Shown here: positions 44,682 through 53,548 of the stretch, one piece after another
Position numbering within the stretch: the stretch's first letter is position 1
How the letters are laid out: each line of letters starts with the position of its first letter
Assembly: GCA_021203545.1 (NCBI GenBank)
Contig: JAJQAZ010000157.1
Location: 1 to 53,581, forward strand
DNA length: 53,581 nt
Direction of reading: 5' to 3'
From: Tannerellaceae bacterium
GTDB taxonomy: Bacteria; Bacteroidota; Bacteroidia; Bacteroidales; Tannerellaceae
Position numbers and translations under genes: made by a program
Notes under the pieces: generated by a model
What the model was told of the DNA's origin: nothing
Seen by the model: only the letters and a program-made list of their open reading frames with translations
Databases searched by the model: none

Positions 44682-46300
44682 ATGAAACAATTCTATCTGA
44701 CAATTTCAGCCGGTTTGCTATGCATATTATGTGCATGCCAGCAACAACCTGAAAAAATGATTACCCTGGAAACGCTACTCGATGAAATGGTGTCGGTCGA
44801 AGAACTGGCACGTTATCCCGATCCCTACTACACCTGCCACCAGGAAAGTAGTTATGACCGGCGTTCCGTATCACCCAACGATCCACACTGGTTCGCCAAC
44901 GACGATGGATTCGGTATTATACGCACCGATACCGTGAACGGAAGAATAGAAAATGTAATGTTCGACGAAACAGGTGCCGGAGTTATTACCCGTATATGGA
45001 TTACCACCATTGATAAAAGAGGTAACTGGCGGTTTTATTTCGACGGTTCCGACGAACCGGGATGGATCATTCCGGCCTACGACCTCATGCAAATCGGCAT
45101 CCCGGGATTAGGTGTAGGAATGTTACAGGCACATACCAGCTACGAATCCGGTGGCAAAGGCGGAAACACGCTGTTCCTGCCGATCCCCTATGCCAAAGGC
45201 TGCAAAATTACCTTCGAAGACGAACCGGGAGTACGCCCTACTCCTAAATACTATGGGATTAACTTCCGTAAATATCCGGATAATACACCCATAGAAACCT
45301 TTTCGGCAGAAGTTCTGAAACGGGCTGAAAAGAAAATCGCCCTGACCGACAAAATACTGCAGGAACCACCAGCTATCCGGGAAGATCTACGGCTTACCGA
45401 ACAAAAAACAATCCTGGCATCCGGTTCTTTACAAATTGACCTGCCGGAAGGTGAAAAAGCTATCTACGAAATTGTTCTTAAAGTAACTCCCGATGAAAGC
45501 TGGAAGTTTGAACAACAAATGCGGGAACTGATTCTGTGTGGCGAATTCGATGGTAAACAAACCATTTGGGTACCGGTGAGCGACTTCTCCGGTGGAGGTA
45601 TGGGAGCGCCCATGATGAAAAGCTGGTATCTTTCTTCCGATGGAAAAGGAAAAATCACCAGCCGGTGGCTGATGCCTTACAGCAAAACCGGTAACATCCG
45701 CCTGCAAAACCTTTCCGACTCTCCTGTAGATGTACGCATAGACGTAAAAGTATCTGCCCTGCCCTGGACAGACCGTTCACTCTATTTCCATTCTTCCTGG
45801 CGGCAGGAAAGAGGTTTGTATATTCATAACCGTCCGGACGAATTCGAAAAAACTATGACTGGAACTTCGCAACCATTCACGGAAAAGGACTCTATAAAGG
45901 CGACGTACTCTCCCTGTTTAACCACGCTCCCCGCTGGTATGGCGAAGGTGATGAAAAAATATGGGTAGACGACGACACCTTCCCTTCTCACTTCGGAACA
46001 GGAACCGAAGATTATTACAACAGTTCGTGGGCACCTGTGTATCCATTCCACACCTCGTTTGGTGGAGCACCCCGTGCCGACCTGGAAAGTTCACACGGCT
46101 ACAACTCCTGGCTCCGCACCCGCCATTTAGATGGAATCCCATTCAAACAAAAATTTAAATTCGACATTGAAATGATTGGCTGGGATAGCGGATATGTGGA
46201 CTATGCTACTACAACCTATTGGTATGGCGATTATAACGCCACAGCAACAGGTCTCTCCGGCCCGGAAGAAGCAAAACAAAAACTACTACCGGCACTTTGA
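44682..46300 (+). pseudogene. GH172 (DUF2961) lipoprotein, frameshifted at A6
   Basis: Lipobox ILCACQ at residues 9-14. DUF2961 proteins were assigned to glycoside hydrolase family 172, which acts on difructose anhydrides and alpha-fructofuranosyl links (established for characterised members). Conserved blocks: GAGVITRIWIT, FYFDGS, YLPIPYAKGCKITFE-like LPIPYAKGCKITFED. The frame is lost at six A (45847-45852); one more A continues into NYDWNFATIHGKGLYKGDVLSLFNHAPRWYGEGDEKIWVDD, then TFPSHFGTGTEDYYNSSW and PFHTSFGGAPRAD, the diagnostic C-terminal block. Repaired length 539 aa. Stop at 46300. Confidence 0.88.
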
Positions 46301-46324
46301 TATAATTGACAATAGACAATTTCT

Positions 46325-46610
46325 CTTTGCCCGCTTTTATTGGATCTTTGCTGGCGCAGATTTAAATCTGTGCCTAAACGAACAGACAGTAAAAACGTGG
46401 ACCAGAGGAAATCGTAGATCGGCTTTGGTCGGCTGGACCGGAGGGATTTGCAATCCCGACGTTATATCCCCGGGGGTCTATGACCCCAAAAAGCAGAGCT
46501 TTTAGCGGATTACAAATCCGCGGTTCCATTTGTCGGGGATTACAAATCCCCTCTGTCCAGGAGTTAATGACATTGGCGTCTCCGCTGCGCCGAACAGAGA
46601 TCGTACACCC
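46325..46610. repeat. palindromic dispersed element, copy C (GH172/susC gap)
   Basis: Diverged copy: TTTGCTGGCGCAGATTTAAA leader, GGAGGGATTTGCAATCCCGA, TAGCGGATTACAAATCCGC, GTCGGGGATTACAAATCCCC, and ACATTGGCGTCTCCGCTGCG near the end. It fills most of the 442-bp gap 46301-46742; the remaining 130 bases show no gene except a possible 24-codon ORF from the ATG at 46693. Confidence 0.7.
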
Positions 46611-46742
46611 TTTTAATCCGGCATTTAAAACTTGATTAAATCCTATAAATCAGAAATTTACTCAATTCTACTAATTAAATTTAATTATCATTATGAAAGT
46701 ATTCAAACATGAAACCGGAGGTGGCCCTGTTACCGGGTCACG

Positions 46743-49700
46743 ATGGCAAAAAGGCATTTTATGTTGATGTTCCTTCTTGTTTGGAGTATTACAGCTATGT
46801 ATGCTACCAGTAATCAGAATTCCCGGAGAATTATCACCGGAAATGTAACAGAGAAAGAAACCGGCGAACCCCTCACCGGGTCTAACGTACATGTGAAAGG
46901 AACCACGACCGGAACCATAGTAGATATCGACGGGAACTATTCTATTAATATAGAATCCGAAGATAATATATTGGTATTCTCTTTCATTGGAAAAAGAACG
47001 GTAGAAAGACCTGTACGGAATGCCCAGGTCATTAATGTGATGCTCGAAGACGATGCTACTTTATTGGACGAGATTGTGATCCAAACAGGATATATGACCC
47101 AGCGGAAAGCCGATCTGACCGGCGCCGTTGCTACGGCATCAGCATCCGATCTGGCGCAAAATCCTTCATCCAATGCCCTGAAATCGCTGCAGGGTAAACT
47201 ACCGGGGGTATTTATCACAAGTGATGGCAACCCGGCAGCCAGTGTAAATGTACAGGTCCGGGGTATCACTTCCCTCAATGCACAACCTGCTCCATTAATT
47301 GTACTGGATGGATTGGCCGGCGACTACAACCTGCGGGATATCAACCCGGCAAATATCGAAACGATCCAGGTATTAAAAGATGCTTCATCTGCCAGTATTT
47401 ACGGGTCAAGGGCTGTCGGTGGGGTAATCATTATCGAAACGAAAAAAGGAAAAGCCGGAGAAACACGGATTAACTACGACGGGCGTGTACAATTCTCCCG
47501 CTGGGCTAATAAACCCGACTTGTTAAATACCGAAGAATATGGCCGGGCAATCTGGCTGGCACATGCCAACGACGGTAAATTAGCAGAAATAGCCCAAAGT
47601 GTCCGTTATTTTGATTATGATTGGTCTTACGACTCTGCCGGTAATCCGGTTTTAAACTCTGTTAAACCGGTCCAGTGGCTAAACACGGCAGAAACAATGC
47701 GTTCCGCGGATACCTATTGGCCGGACGAAATTTCCCGGACAGGTGTATCACAAAATCATCAGATCTCCGTCGCAAGCGGTAACGAAAAATCCCGGACATT
47801 CTTCAGCCTCGGATATGAAAACACCCAGGGTATCCAGATTGAAACATTCTGGAAAAAATACTCTGTTCGTGTAAATACCGATTACAACCTGTTTAACAAC
47901 CGCCTGAAAATAGGGGAAAACCTCGAATTGAACTACATCAATTACCGCGAAGGCAACGAAACCGAACTGGCAGTAATAGAACCTCCTATCATACCTGTTT
48001 ATACAGAAAACGGCGGTTGGGGAGGCTCCTCGCTGGATGTAGGGCTTGACGACTACCGCAACCCGGTCAAAAACCTATTGCTTGGAAAAGATAATGTAAA
48101 TAAATTCCTCAAAATTATAGGAAATACGTATGCCGACCTAATGATCATTAACGGATTAAACCTGCGTACCTCTTTTGGGGTAGATTACCGGGGAGGATAC
48201 TACCGGGCAGTCGACAAGAAATGGGATGAAGCGGATGGTTCCGGAAGAGACGAAAAATTCAATTATGTAAGAAACGAGCAGGATCATTTCCTGGAATACC
48301 AATGGACCAACCAGATAAACTATAGCGGCACATTTAGCAAACATGTACTTGATGGAGTAGCCGGGATGGAATTTACCAAAGCTGAACAGGAAAAGTTTTA
48401 TGCGCGCAAAGACGGATTAACCATGGAAGACCGGGATTACGGCTATCTGAGTGCTGCCACAGGCGACCAGGTAATTGAAGCAACCGGTAGTGGCGACGAA
48501 TATGTGCTTCTATCCTATTTTGGAAAAGTAAACTATGTATATGATTCCAAATATCTGCTATCCGCAACTGTCCGTTACGATGGTTCTTCCAAATTCGGAG
48601 CAGACAATCGTTGGGCATTGTTTCCTACATTCTCCGCCGGCTGGCGTTTAAAGAATGAAGCGTTTCTGGAATCCGTGGACTTCCTCTCCGATCTGAAACT
48701 ACGCATCAGTTGGGGTAAAAACGGTAATTCAGCGATACCTTTGGGTTACCTGCAAAGCAGCTATCTGGCCGATTATAACGGTACCTCCTATGCGTTACAG
48801 GGACAGGGTACCGGTAGTCTGCAATCCGGATTCCGCAAAAACCTGACCGGGAATTCCGACCTGAAATGGGAAACTGTTACACAAACCAATTATGGAGTAG
48901 ATTTCGGATTCTTCAACCAGCGGCTTAGCGGCTCTATTGATTACTTCTACAAAAAGACCAGCGATATGCTATACCGTCCGGAATTTATCGGAGCATTTGG
49001 TGAAGGAGGCTACCGGTATGTAAACGGTCCTTCTATGCGCAACCAGGGATTCGAAATGTTATTTACTTACAGAAGCGATCATACACGTGATTTCTACTAT
49101 ACAATCACAGCCAATATCGCAACTTTCAGGAACAAAATTCTCTCCCTGCCCGAATCCGTACGCAGTGTATATGGTGGAAACGGTATGCTGGACGATATGA
49201 TAGGCAGGCCGTATGGCTCTATTTACGGATATGTGGCAGATGGAATCTTCCGCACACAGGAAGAAGTAGATAACTCAGCCCAACAGGCAGGTAAAGGGCT
49301 TGGACGTATCCGTTACAAAGACCTGGACGGCGACGGACGTATTACACAGGATTACGACCGTACATGGATCGGAACCACTGAACCCGACTTCACCTTTGGT
49401 ATCAACTTCCAGGCAGGCTATAAACAGTTTGATTTCTCTATGTTCTTCCAGGGAGTATATGGCAACCAGGTATGGGATGAATGGGTGGAATACAGCGATT
49501 TCTGGAACATTGCCCGTGTAGCCAATAAAAACCATCTAAAAGGTGTATTTGATACCTGGACACCCCAGAATCCGGATTCCAATAAACCGGCATTATCTAC
49601 TCAAAACCTGAACGACGAAGGCCGTACCTCTACTTATTTTGTAAAAGACGGTTCCTATCTGAAACTGCGTACAATCGAACTGGGATATACCCTACCCCGG

Positions 49701-49943
49701 CCAATACTTGCCAAAATACATGCGGAACGGTTACGGCTCTATGTATCGGCCAATAATGTATTTACACTTAAAAAATTCTGGGACGACAACCTACACGAAT
49801 ACCGTGTCGCAAAGGAGGGCAATGTATTTACACTTAAAAAATTCTGGGACGACAACCGCTTTACCGGCCCGGATCCCGAAAGCCCCGGTTTCGGCTATAT
49901 GGTACCTTTTACAATGACTGTAGGAGTTAATGTTACATTCTAA
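46743..49943 (+). CDS. susC: SusC-family TonB-dependent outer-membrane transporter, with 22-residue insertion
   Basis: 1066 aa. Signal peptide residues 1-21; carboxypeptidase-regulatory-like domain (ITGNVTEKETGEPLTGSNVHVKGT); TonB-plug domain (DEIVIQTGYMTQRKADLTGAVA; RGITSLNAQPAPLIVLDG; IETIQVLKDASSASIYGSRAVGGVIII); beta-barrel to the C-terminal strand (MTVGVNVTF). Imports oligosaccharides captured by SusD, energised by TonB. Near the C-terminus the sequence NVFTLKKFWDDN occurs twice with ten residues (LHEYRVAKEG) between: an in-frame 66-bp insertion of the same type as in the adaptor gene. It lies in a barrel strand or periplasmic turn region and may or may not be tolerated. Confidence 0.93.
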   Translation: MAKRHFMLMFLLVWSITAMYATSNQNSRRIITGNVTEKETGEPLTGSNVHVKGTTTGTIVDIDGNYSINIESEDNILVFSFIGKRTVERPVRNAQVINVMLEDDATLLDEIVIQTGYMTQRKADLTGAVATASASDLAQNPSSNALKSLQGKLPGVFITSDGNPAASVNVQVRGITSLNAQPAPLIVLDGLAGDYNLRDINPANIETIQVLKDASSASIYGSRAVGGVIIIETKKGKAGETRINYDGRVQFSRWANKPDLLNTEEYGRAIWLAHANDGKLAEIAQSVRYFDYDWSYDSAGNPVLNSVKPVQWLNTAETMRSADTYWPDEISRTGVSQNHQISVASGNEKSRTFFSLGYENTQGIQIETFWKKYSVRVNTDYNLFNNRLKIGENLELNYINYREGNETELAVIEPPIIPVYTENGGWGGSSLDVGLDDYRNPVKNLLLGKDNVNKFLKIIGNTYADLMIINGLNLRTSFGVDYRGGYYRAVDKKWDEADGSGRDEKFNYVRNEQDHFLEYQWTNQINYSGTFSKHVLDGVAGMEFTKAEQEKFYARKDGLTMEDRDYGYLSAATGDQVIEATGSGDEYVLLSYFGKVNYVYDSKYLLSATVRYDGSSKFGADNRWALFPTFSAGWRLKNEAFLESVDFLSDLKLRISWGKNGNSAIPLGYLQSSYLADYNGTSYALQGQGTGSLQSGFRKNLTGNSDLKWETVTQTNYGVDFGFFNQRLSGSIDYFYKKTSDMLYRPEFIGAFGEGGYRYVNGPSMRNQGFEMLFTYRSDHTRDFYYTITANIATFRNKILSLPESVRSVYGGNGMLDDMIGRPYGSIYGYVADGIFRTQEEVDNSAQQAGKGLGRIRYKDLDGDGRITQDYDRTWIGTTEPDFTFGINFQAGYKQFDFSMFFQGVYGNQVWDEWVEYSDFWNIARVANKNHLKGVFDTWTPQNPDSNKPALSTQNLNDEGRTSTYFVKDGSYLKLRTIELGYTLPRPILAKIHAERLRLYVSANNVFTLKKFWDDNLHEYRVAKEGNVFTLKKFWDDNRFTGPDPESPGFGYMVPFTMTVGVNVTF
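49755..49857. other. 36-30-36 duplication-insertion in susC
   Basis: Bases 49755-49790 and 49821-49856 are identical (both AATGTATTTACACTT... to ...GGGACGACAAC); one further C also matches, so the identity is 36-37 bp with a period of exactly 66. The 30 bases between (49791-49820) are unique in the window as far as I can see and 17 of 30 are G/C. The insertion adds 22 codons without a stop. Confidence 0.95.
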
Positions 49944-49956
49944 AAATACGATTATC

Positions 49957-51692
49957 ATGAAGAAAATATATCAATCCATTTTACTACTGGCGGTCATAGG
50001 ATTTTTTGTGGGTTGTGCCGACCAGCTGAACGTAAATCCGAAAGGAGTTCTGGCAGACGACCTGATACTGGGCGATCCTGCCTATATCGACGAATTTGTA
50101 ACTCCCTGTTATGCACACATTCCCAACCTCGGATGGAGCGAATCCCAATCGCCCTGGATACATGGTTCTTTCCGTTCAGACGATGCCTATAAAGGAGGTT
50201 CGGGAACAAGCGACCAACAGGCCTAGCACGATATGGAAGTATTTTCATCCGTAACACCGGCTATAGACAATAACGATGGAGTATGGTACCAGGCATTTGT
50301 TGCCAACTCCCGGTACAACCTGGCCCTATATGCTTTATCACTGGTAACGGACGAGGAATATGTATTGAAACAAACACGTATAGGAGAGGTTAAATTCCTG
50401 CGCGGAGCCAACTATCTATTTATGAAAACGCTTTGGCGGTACGTTCCCTGGGTGGATGAAAAAACCAACCTGAGTATGGAAGAGGTTGAAAATACGCCCA
50501 ACCGGACCCATGGAACAGATGATTCTGAATTATGGACAAATATCATAGCCGATCTGGAAGAAGCTGTCCGGTTACTACCAGAAAAGCAATCCGATAAAGG
50601 ACGAGCCGATAAAAACGCAGCACGCGCCATGCTTGCCAAAGCATTACTGTTCAGTGCCTATGAACAGGACGACAGGCACCAGGTAAAAATATCAATAAAG
50701 CAACCCTGGAAAAAGCATTGGTTTACCTGAACGAGATTACCGCACAGGAAGGAACCGATGTAAACCTGTGTCCTGATTTCGCGGAAAACTTTCTTCCCGA
50801 ATATGATAACAATACACCCGAAGCAATCTGGGAACTACAGTATTCAATTTATGATAACACCTCCAACGGTGGAAATATAAATGCGGGAACCGAACTGAAT
50901 GCGCCGTCATGGGAACCCTATTTCCCGTGTTGCGACTTCCATAAACCCAGTTACAACATGGCCAATGCGTTCCGTACGGATGCCAACGGTCTGCCGATGT
51001 TCGATACGTTCAACGATATTGAATGGAAAGACGATTACAATGGATTCTTCAATACCAATACATTCGATCCCCGTTTCAGTCACACAATAGCCGTTCCGGG
51101 ACAACCGTTCAAGTACGATCCGAACCTACTGTACGAGATGAACGCATCCCGCAGCGGAGGAGATTACGGATACATGAAATCCATGAAAGAACAGGTACAT
51201 CCCGATTGTGATTGTATCATCATTAACGCGAACTCCATGAACGTAAAAATGATTCGTTATGCGGAAGTATTACTATGGAAAGCCGAGATTCTGATACAAC
51301 TCGACAGACACATGGAGGCCCTTCCTATTATTAATCAGGTACGCCAGCGGGCAGCCGAAAGTACCGGTTTGTTAGTAAAGGCAGACGGCACACCTGTTCT
51401 GGACTATAAAATAGGCCTGTATACAACAGCTGGGTGGACCAAAGAGTATGCATGGAAAGCACTGATGTTCGAGAACCGCCTGGAAACAGCCTGCGAAGGA
51501 CGCCGCTTCTTCGACCTTCAACGTTGGGGTATTCTTGAATCCACCATGAACGATTATTTCCGTAAAGAAAGAACCCGTTTCCCATGGATGAACAATGCTA
51601 TATTTGTAGCCGGACGCGACGAATACAAACCAATTCCTAATCTGCAGATCAACTGGTCGAAAGGCAATTATACACAGAACCCGGGTTATTAA
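49957..51692 (+). pseudogene. susD: SusD-family glycan-binding lipoprotein, broken by TAG and a -1 shift
   Basis: Lipobox FFVGCADQLNVNPKG is typical of SusD. The frame meets TAG at 50224-50226 (DQQA then HDMEVFSSV, a position that is usually Leu), continues in the same frame through VKFLRGANYLFMKTLWRYVPWVDE and ARAMLAKALLFSAYEQDD, then is lost at five A (50685-50689); six A would continue into NINKATLEKALVYLNEITAQEG and on to ENRLETACEGRRFFDLQRWG and NPGY, the standard SusD ending. Repaired length 578 aa. It partners the SusC upstream by binding glycan at the cell surface. Confidence 0.9.
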
Positions 51693-51710
51693 TTAAATAC
51701 GTTAGAAATT

Positions 51711-52121
51711 ATGAATAAGAAAATATATCTACTACTCCTGCTGGTATTGGTTTTTGTAACCAACAGTTGTTACGACCGCGATGTACTCGACAGCAAAGGC
51801 GGAGTACTACTGCCACCGGTTTCCAACCTCGCCTCTACCCTTTCGGGCTCCGGCGAAGTAACCGTTACCTGGGCAAACCCGACAGAAATACCTTCTGAAT
51901 TCGAACGTCCGCTATCGGTATACATGCAGGTATACAGAGGAACAGTACTCGAATACCAGATCGCCCTCGAAGACGAACCCACCCGCTGGGAATATACGCT
52001 GGAAGAACCAACGGAATCCAACTACCGGATAGTGGTAAAAATGTACGGCTTCCTGAAAAATCCCGAATACGGCAAATCCGGCGAAATCTACTCTCCCGGC
52101 CAAACCGTCACAGTCAAGTAA
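51711..52121 (+). CDS. small PUL lipoprotein with fibronectin type III-like fold
   Basis: 136 aa. Lipobox FVTNSCYD at about residues 15-22. The mature part reads PPVSNLASTLSGSGEVTVTWANP ... YRIVVKMYGFLKNPEYGKSGE, the beta-strand rhythm of an FN3-like domain. Small lipoproteins of this kind commonly follow susD in fructan and other loci and are thought to be surface glycan-binding or structural; no specific activity can be assigned. 18 bases after the susD stop, last gene of the locus. Intact. Confidence 0.75.
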   Translation: MNKKIYLLLLLVLVFVTNSCYDRDVLDSKGGVLLPPVSNLASTLSGSGEVTVTWANPTEIPSEFERPLSVYMQVYRGTVLEYQIALEDEPTRWEYTLEEPTESNYRIVVKMYGFLKNPEYGKSGEIYSPGQTVTVK

Positions 52122-52140
52122 TAGTTCCAATAATAGCGTA

Positions 52141-52238
52141 AGGGAACGCAGATTGCGCAGATTACACAGATTTACGCGGATAATATTTAATTAAAAATTA
52201 TTATCTGCGTTTTTCTGCGTTGATCTGCGCAATCTTTG
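52141..52238. repeat. CGCAGAT-type intergenic palindromic repeat, copy 3
   Basis: AGGGAACGCAGATTGCGCAG at the left and TTGATCTGCGCAATCTTTGT at the right, with internal TTACGCGGATAA and TTATCTGCG pairing. Confidence 0.7.
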
Positions 52239-52347
52239 TTCGGCGTAGCGTCTTCGCTACGTCGTTAGTAAAAGTGAGGCTGCAGCCTCACAGGAGCCAG
52301 GAGGCTCATAAATTATTAGCGACGTAGCGAGACGCTACGCCGAACTA
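52239..52347. repeat. short element with dispersed-element ends (CGGCGTAGCG)
   Basis: TTCGGCGTAGCGTCTTCGCTACG at the left (itself palindromic) and its complement at the right (GACGCTACGCCGAACT), around a second palindrome GTGAGGCTGCAGCCTCAC. Shares its ends with copies A-C of the dispersed element. Together with copy 3 of the CGCAGAT repeat and the next hairpin it fills the 303-bp gap 52122-52424. Confidence 0.6.
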
Positions 52348-52348
52348 A

Positions 52349-52389
52349 GACACGGAGTTTTTATTCTTGATAAATAAATACTCCGTGTC
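52349..52389. terminator. hairpin GACACGGAGT / ACTCCGTGTC
   Basis: A 10-bp stem with a 21-base AT-rich loop between two convergent genes, with TTTTTATT inside the loop; probable terminator for the hydrolase gene or simply another intergenic palindrome. Confidence 0.45.
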
Positions 52390-52424
52390 TCTGTGTCTCC
52401 GTGTTTGATTTTTTTATTTAGAAA

Positions 52425-53378
52425 TCACCTGTCAAAATTACCCTTCACATAATCCATAAAACCAAAATCCTTTGCCCTTACCGGACGTCCAATCTCTTTC
52501 TGCTCTTTATAGATCTGGTAATTCTTCTGATCCCTTACAAACGTATGCAAAAACCATAATACATCTTCCATATTCTGTTGCATCGGGTCGCTGGCTATCT
52601 CGTGCCCATAATCTATAAACTTATAGAAATAATAAGGATATTCTTTCTCCTTCAATGTACCCGTAATGGTACCGGGACCATAAAAACCCATAGGACCAAA
52701 TACTAATTTATCATACGGTACCTGCAAATCGGCATCACCATGCAACAACATCAACGGAGCGGGTTGGATGTTCCACTGCAAATCCCCCTGCGGAACAAAA
52801 ATAGCACCCGCAAACGAGATTACACCGGCATACCGGAAACCGGCAGGTAATTTCTGCGAAACATTATACAGGTTGTTACAGATCGCATACTCTGCCTGCA
52901 ATACCGTAACCGCACCGGCACTTGAACCATTCGTTACAATATGAGCAGGATCAATATTCCATTCTTCCGCACGATCCAGTACAAACCGGGTAGCATCCAA
53001 AAGATCCTCCACAGCCATATCCACCGCATTGATAAAATATTTGGCAAACTCCTCTTCCGATAACCCCTGTTGTTGCGAAGCCTCTTTCAATCCCAACCGG
53101 TAATCAATAGAAACCACCGTATACCCATTATCCACCAGATAATCAAAATAAGGAATATATTTCGGAACATCCCGGGAACCCCGTGCAAAAGCCCCACCAA
53201 AAACAAAAATCACACAGGGCGATGGCTCCTTCCCTACACTATCGGCAGAAACATACCGGTCCAGATACAAAGTTTCACTACCACGCACAGCAAACTGCCA
53301 GGTACTCTTCACAGAAGTCTGCCCCTGTACATTCCAGCATACCAACACCGCCAGAACAAAGAATATACTCTTTTTCAT
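52425..53378 (-). CDS. secreted alpha/beta-hydrolase (esterase/lipase-like)
   Basis: 317 aa from the ATG at 53378; the frame extends 16 codons upstream but MKKSIFFVLAVLVCWNVQGQ is a clean signal peptide. Catalytic features: oxyanion region VIFVFGGAFARGSRD, nucleophile Ser in TNGSSAGAVT (G-x-S-x-G), HGDADLQVPYD carrying the acid Asp, and YGHEIA carrying the His. Resembles the carbohydrate-esterase or BD-FAE-like group. It lies convergent to the fructan locus, and deacylating glycans is plausible but unproven. Confidence 0.85.
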   Translation of the reverse strand: MKKSIFFVLAVLVCWNVQGQTSVKSTWQFAVRGSETLYLDRYVSADSVGKEPSPCVIFVFGGAFARGSRDVPKYIPYFDYLVDNGYTVVSIDYRLGLKEASQQQGLSEEEFAKYFINAVDMAVEDLLDATRFVLDRAEEWNIDPAHIVTNGSSAGAVTVLQAEYAICNNLYNVSQKLPAGFRYAGVISFAGAIFVPQGDLQWNIQPAPLMLLHGDADLQVPYDKLVFGPMGFYGPGTITGTLKEKEYPYYFYKFIDYGHEIASDPMQQNMEDVLWFLHTFVRDQKNYQIYKEQKEIGRPVRAKDFGFMDYVKGNFDR

Positions 53379-53548
53379 CCTACTTATTTTATCAATTACC
53401 AATGTTACAAATATAAAAGAAAACAACCCCTTCCTCCAAATAGTTGTCCAAACCCCACAAAGCCCATCCTCCCTGTGGACTTTGCCTATAGGAAAATCCT
53501 CTGTTTTCAGTCCTGCAAGGACAGTAGATTCTAGCCCAGGGTTTTAAC

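Noticed and set aside
46693-46767. Leader peptide or true N-terminus of SusC starting at ATG 46693
   Set aside because: That ATG gives only a 24-codon ORF in another frame, with no signal sequence; the ATG at 46743 starts a normal signal peptide. A regulatory uORF is possible but unsupported.
12819-50226. TAG recoded as a sense codon, because three genes have in-frame TAG
   Set aside because: TAG is also the natural final stop of several genes here (the kor microprotein, korB, the sugar porter itself, the TSCPD gene and the adaptor), and one of the interrupted genes has TAA instead. Frameshifts in the same genes also argue for damage or error.
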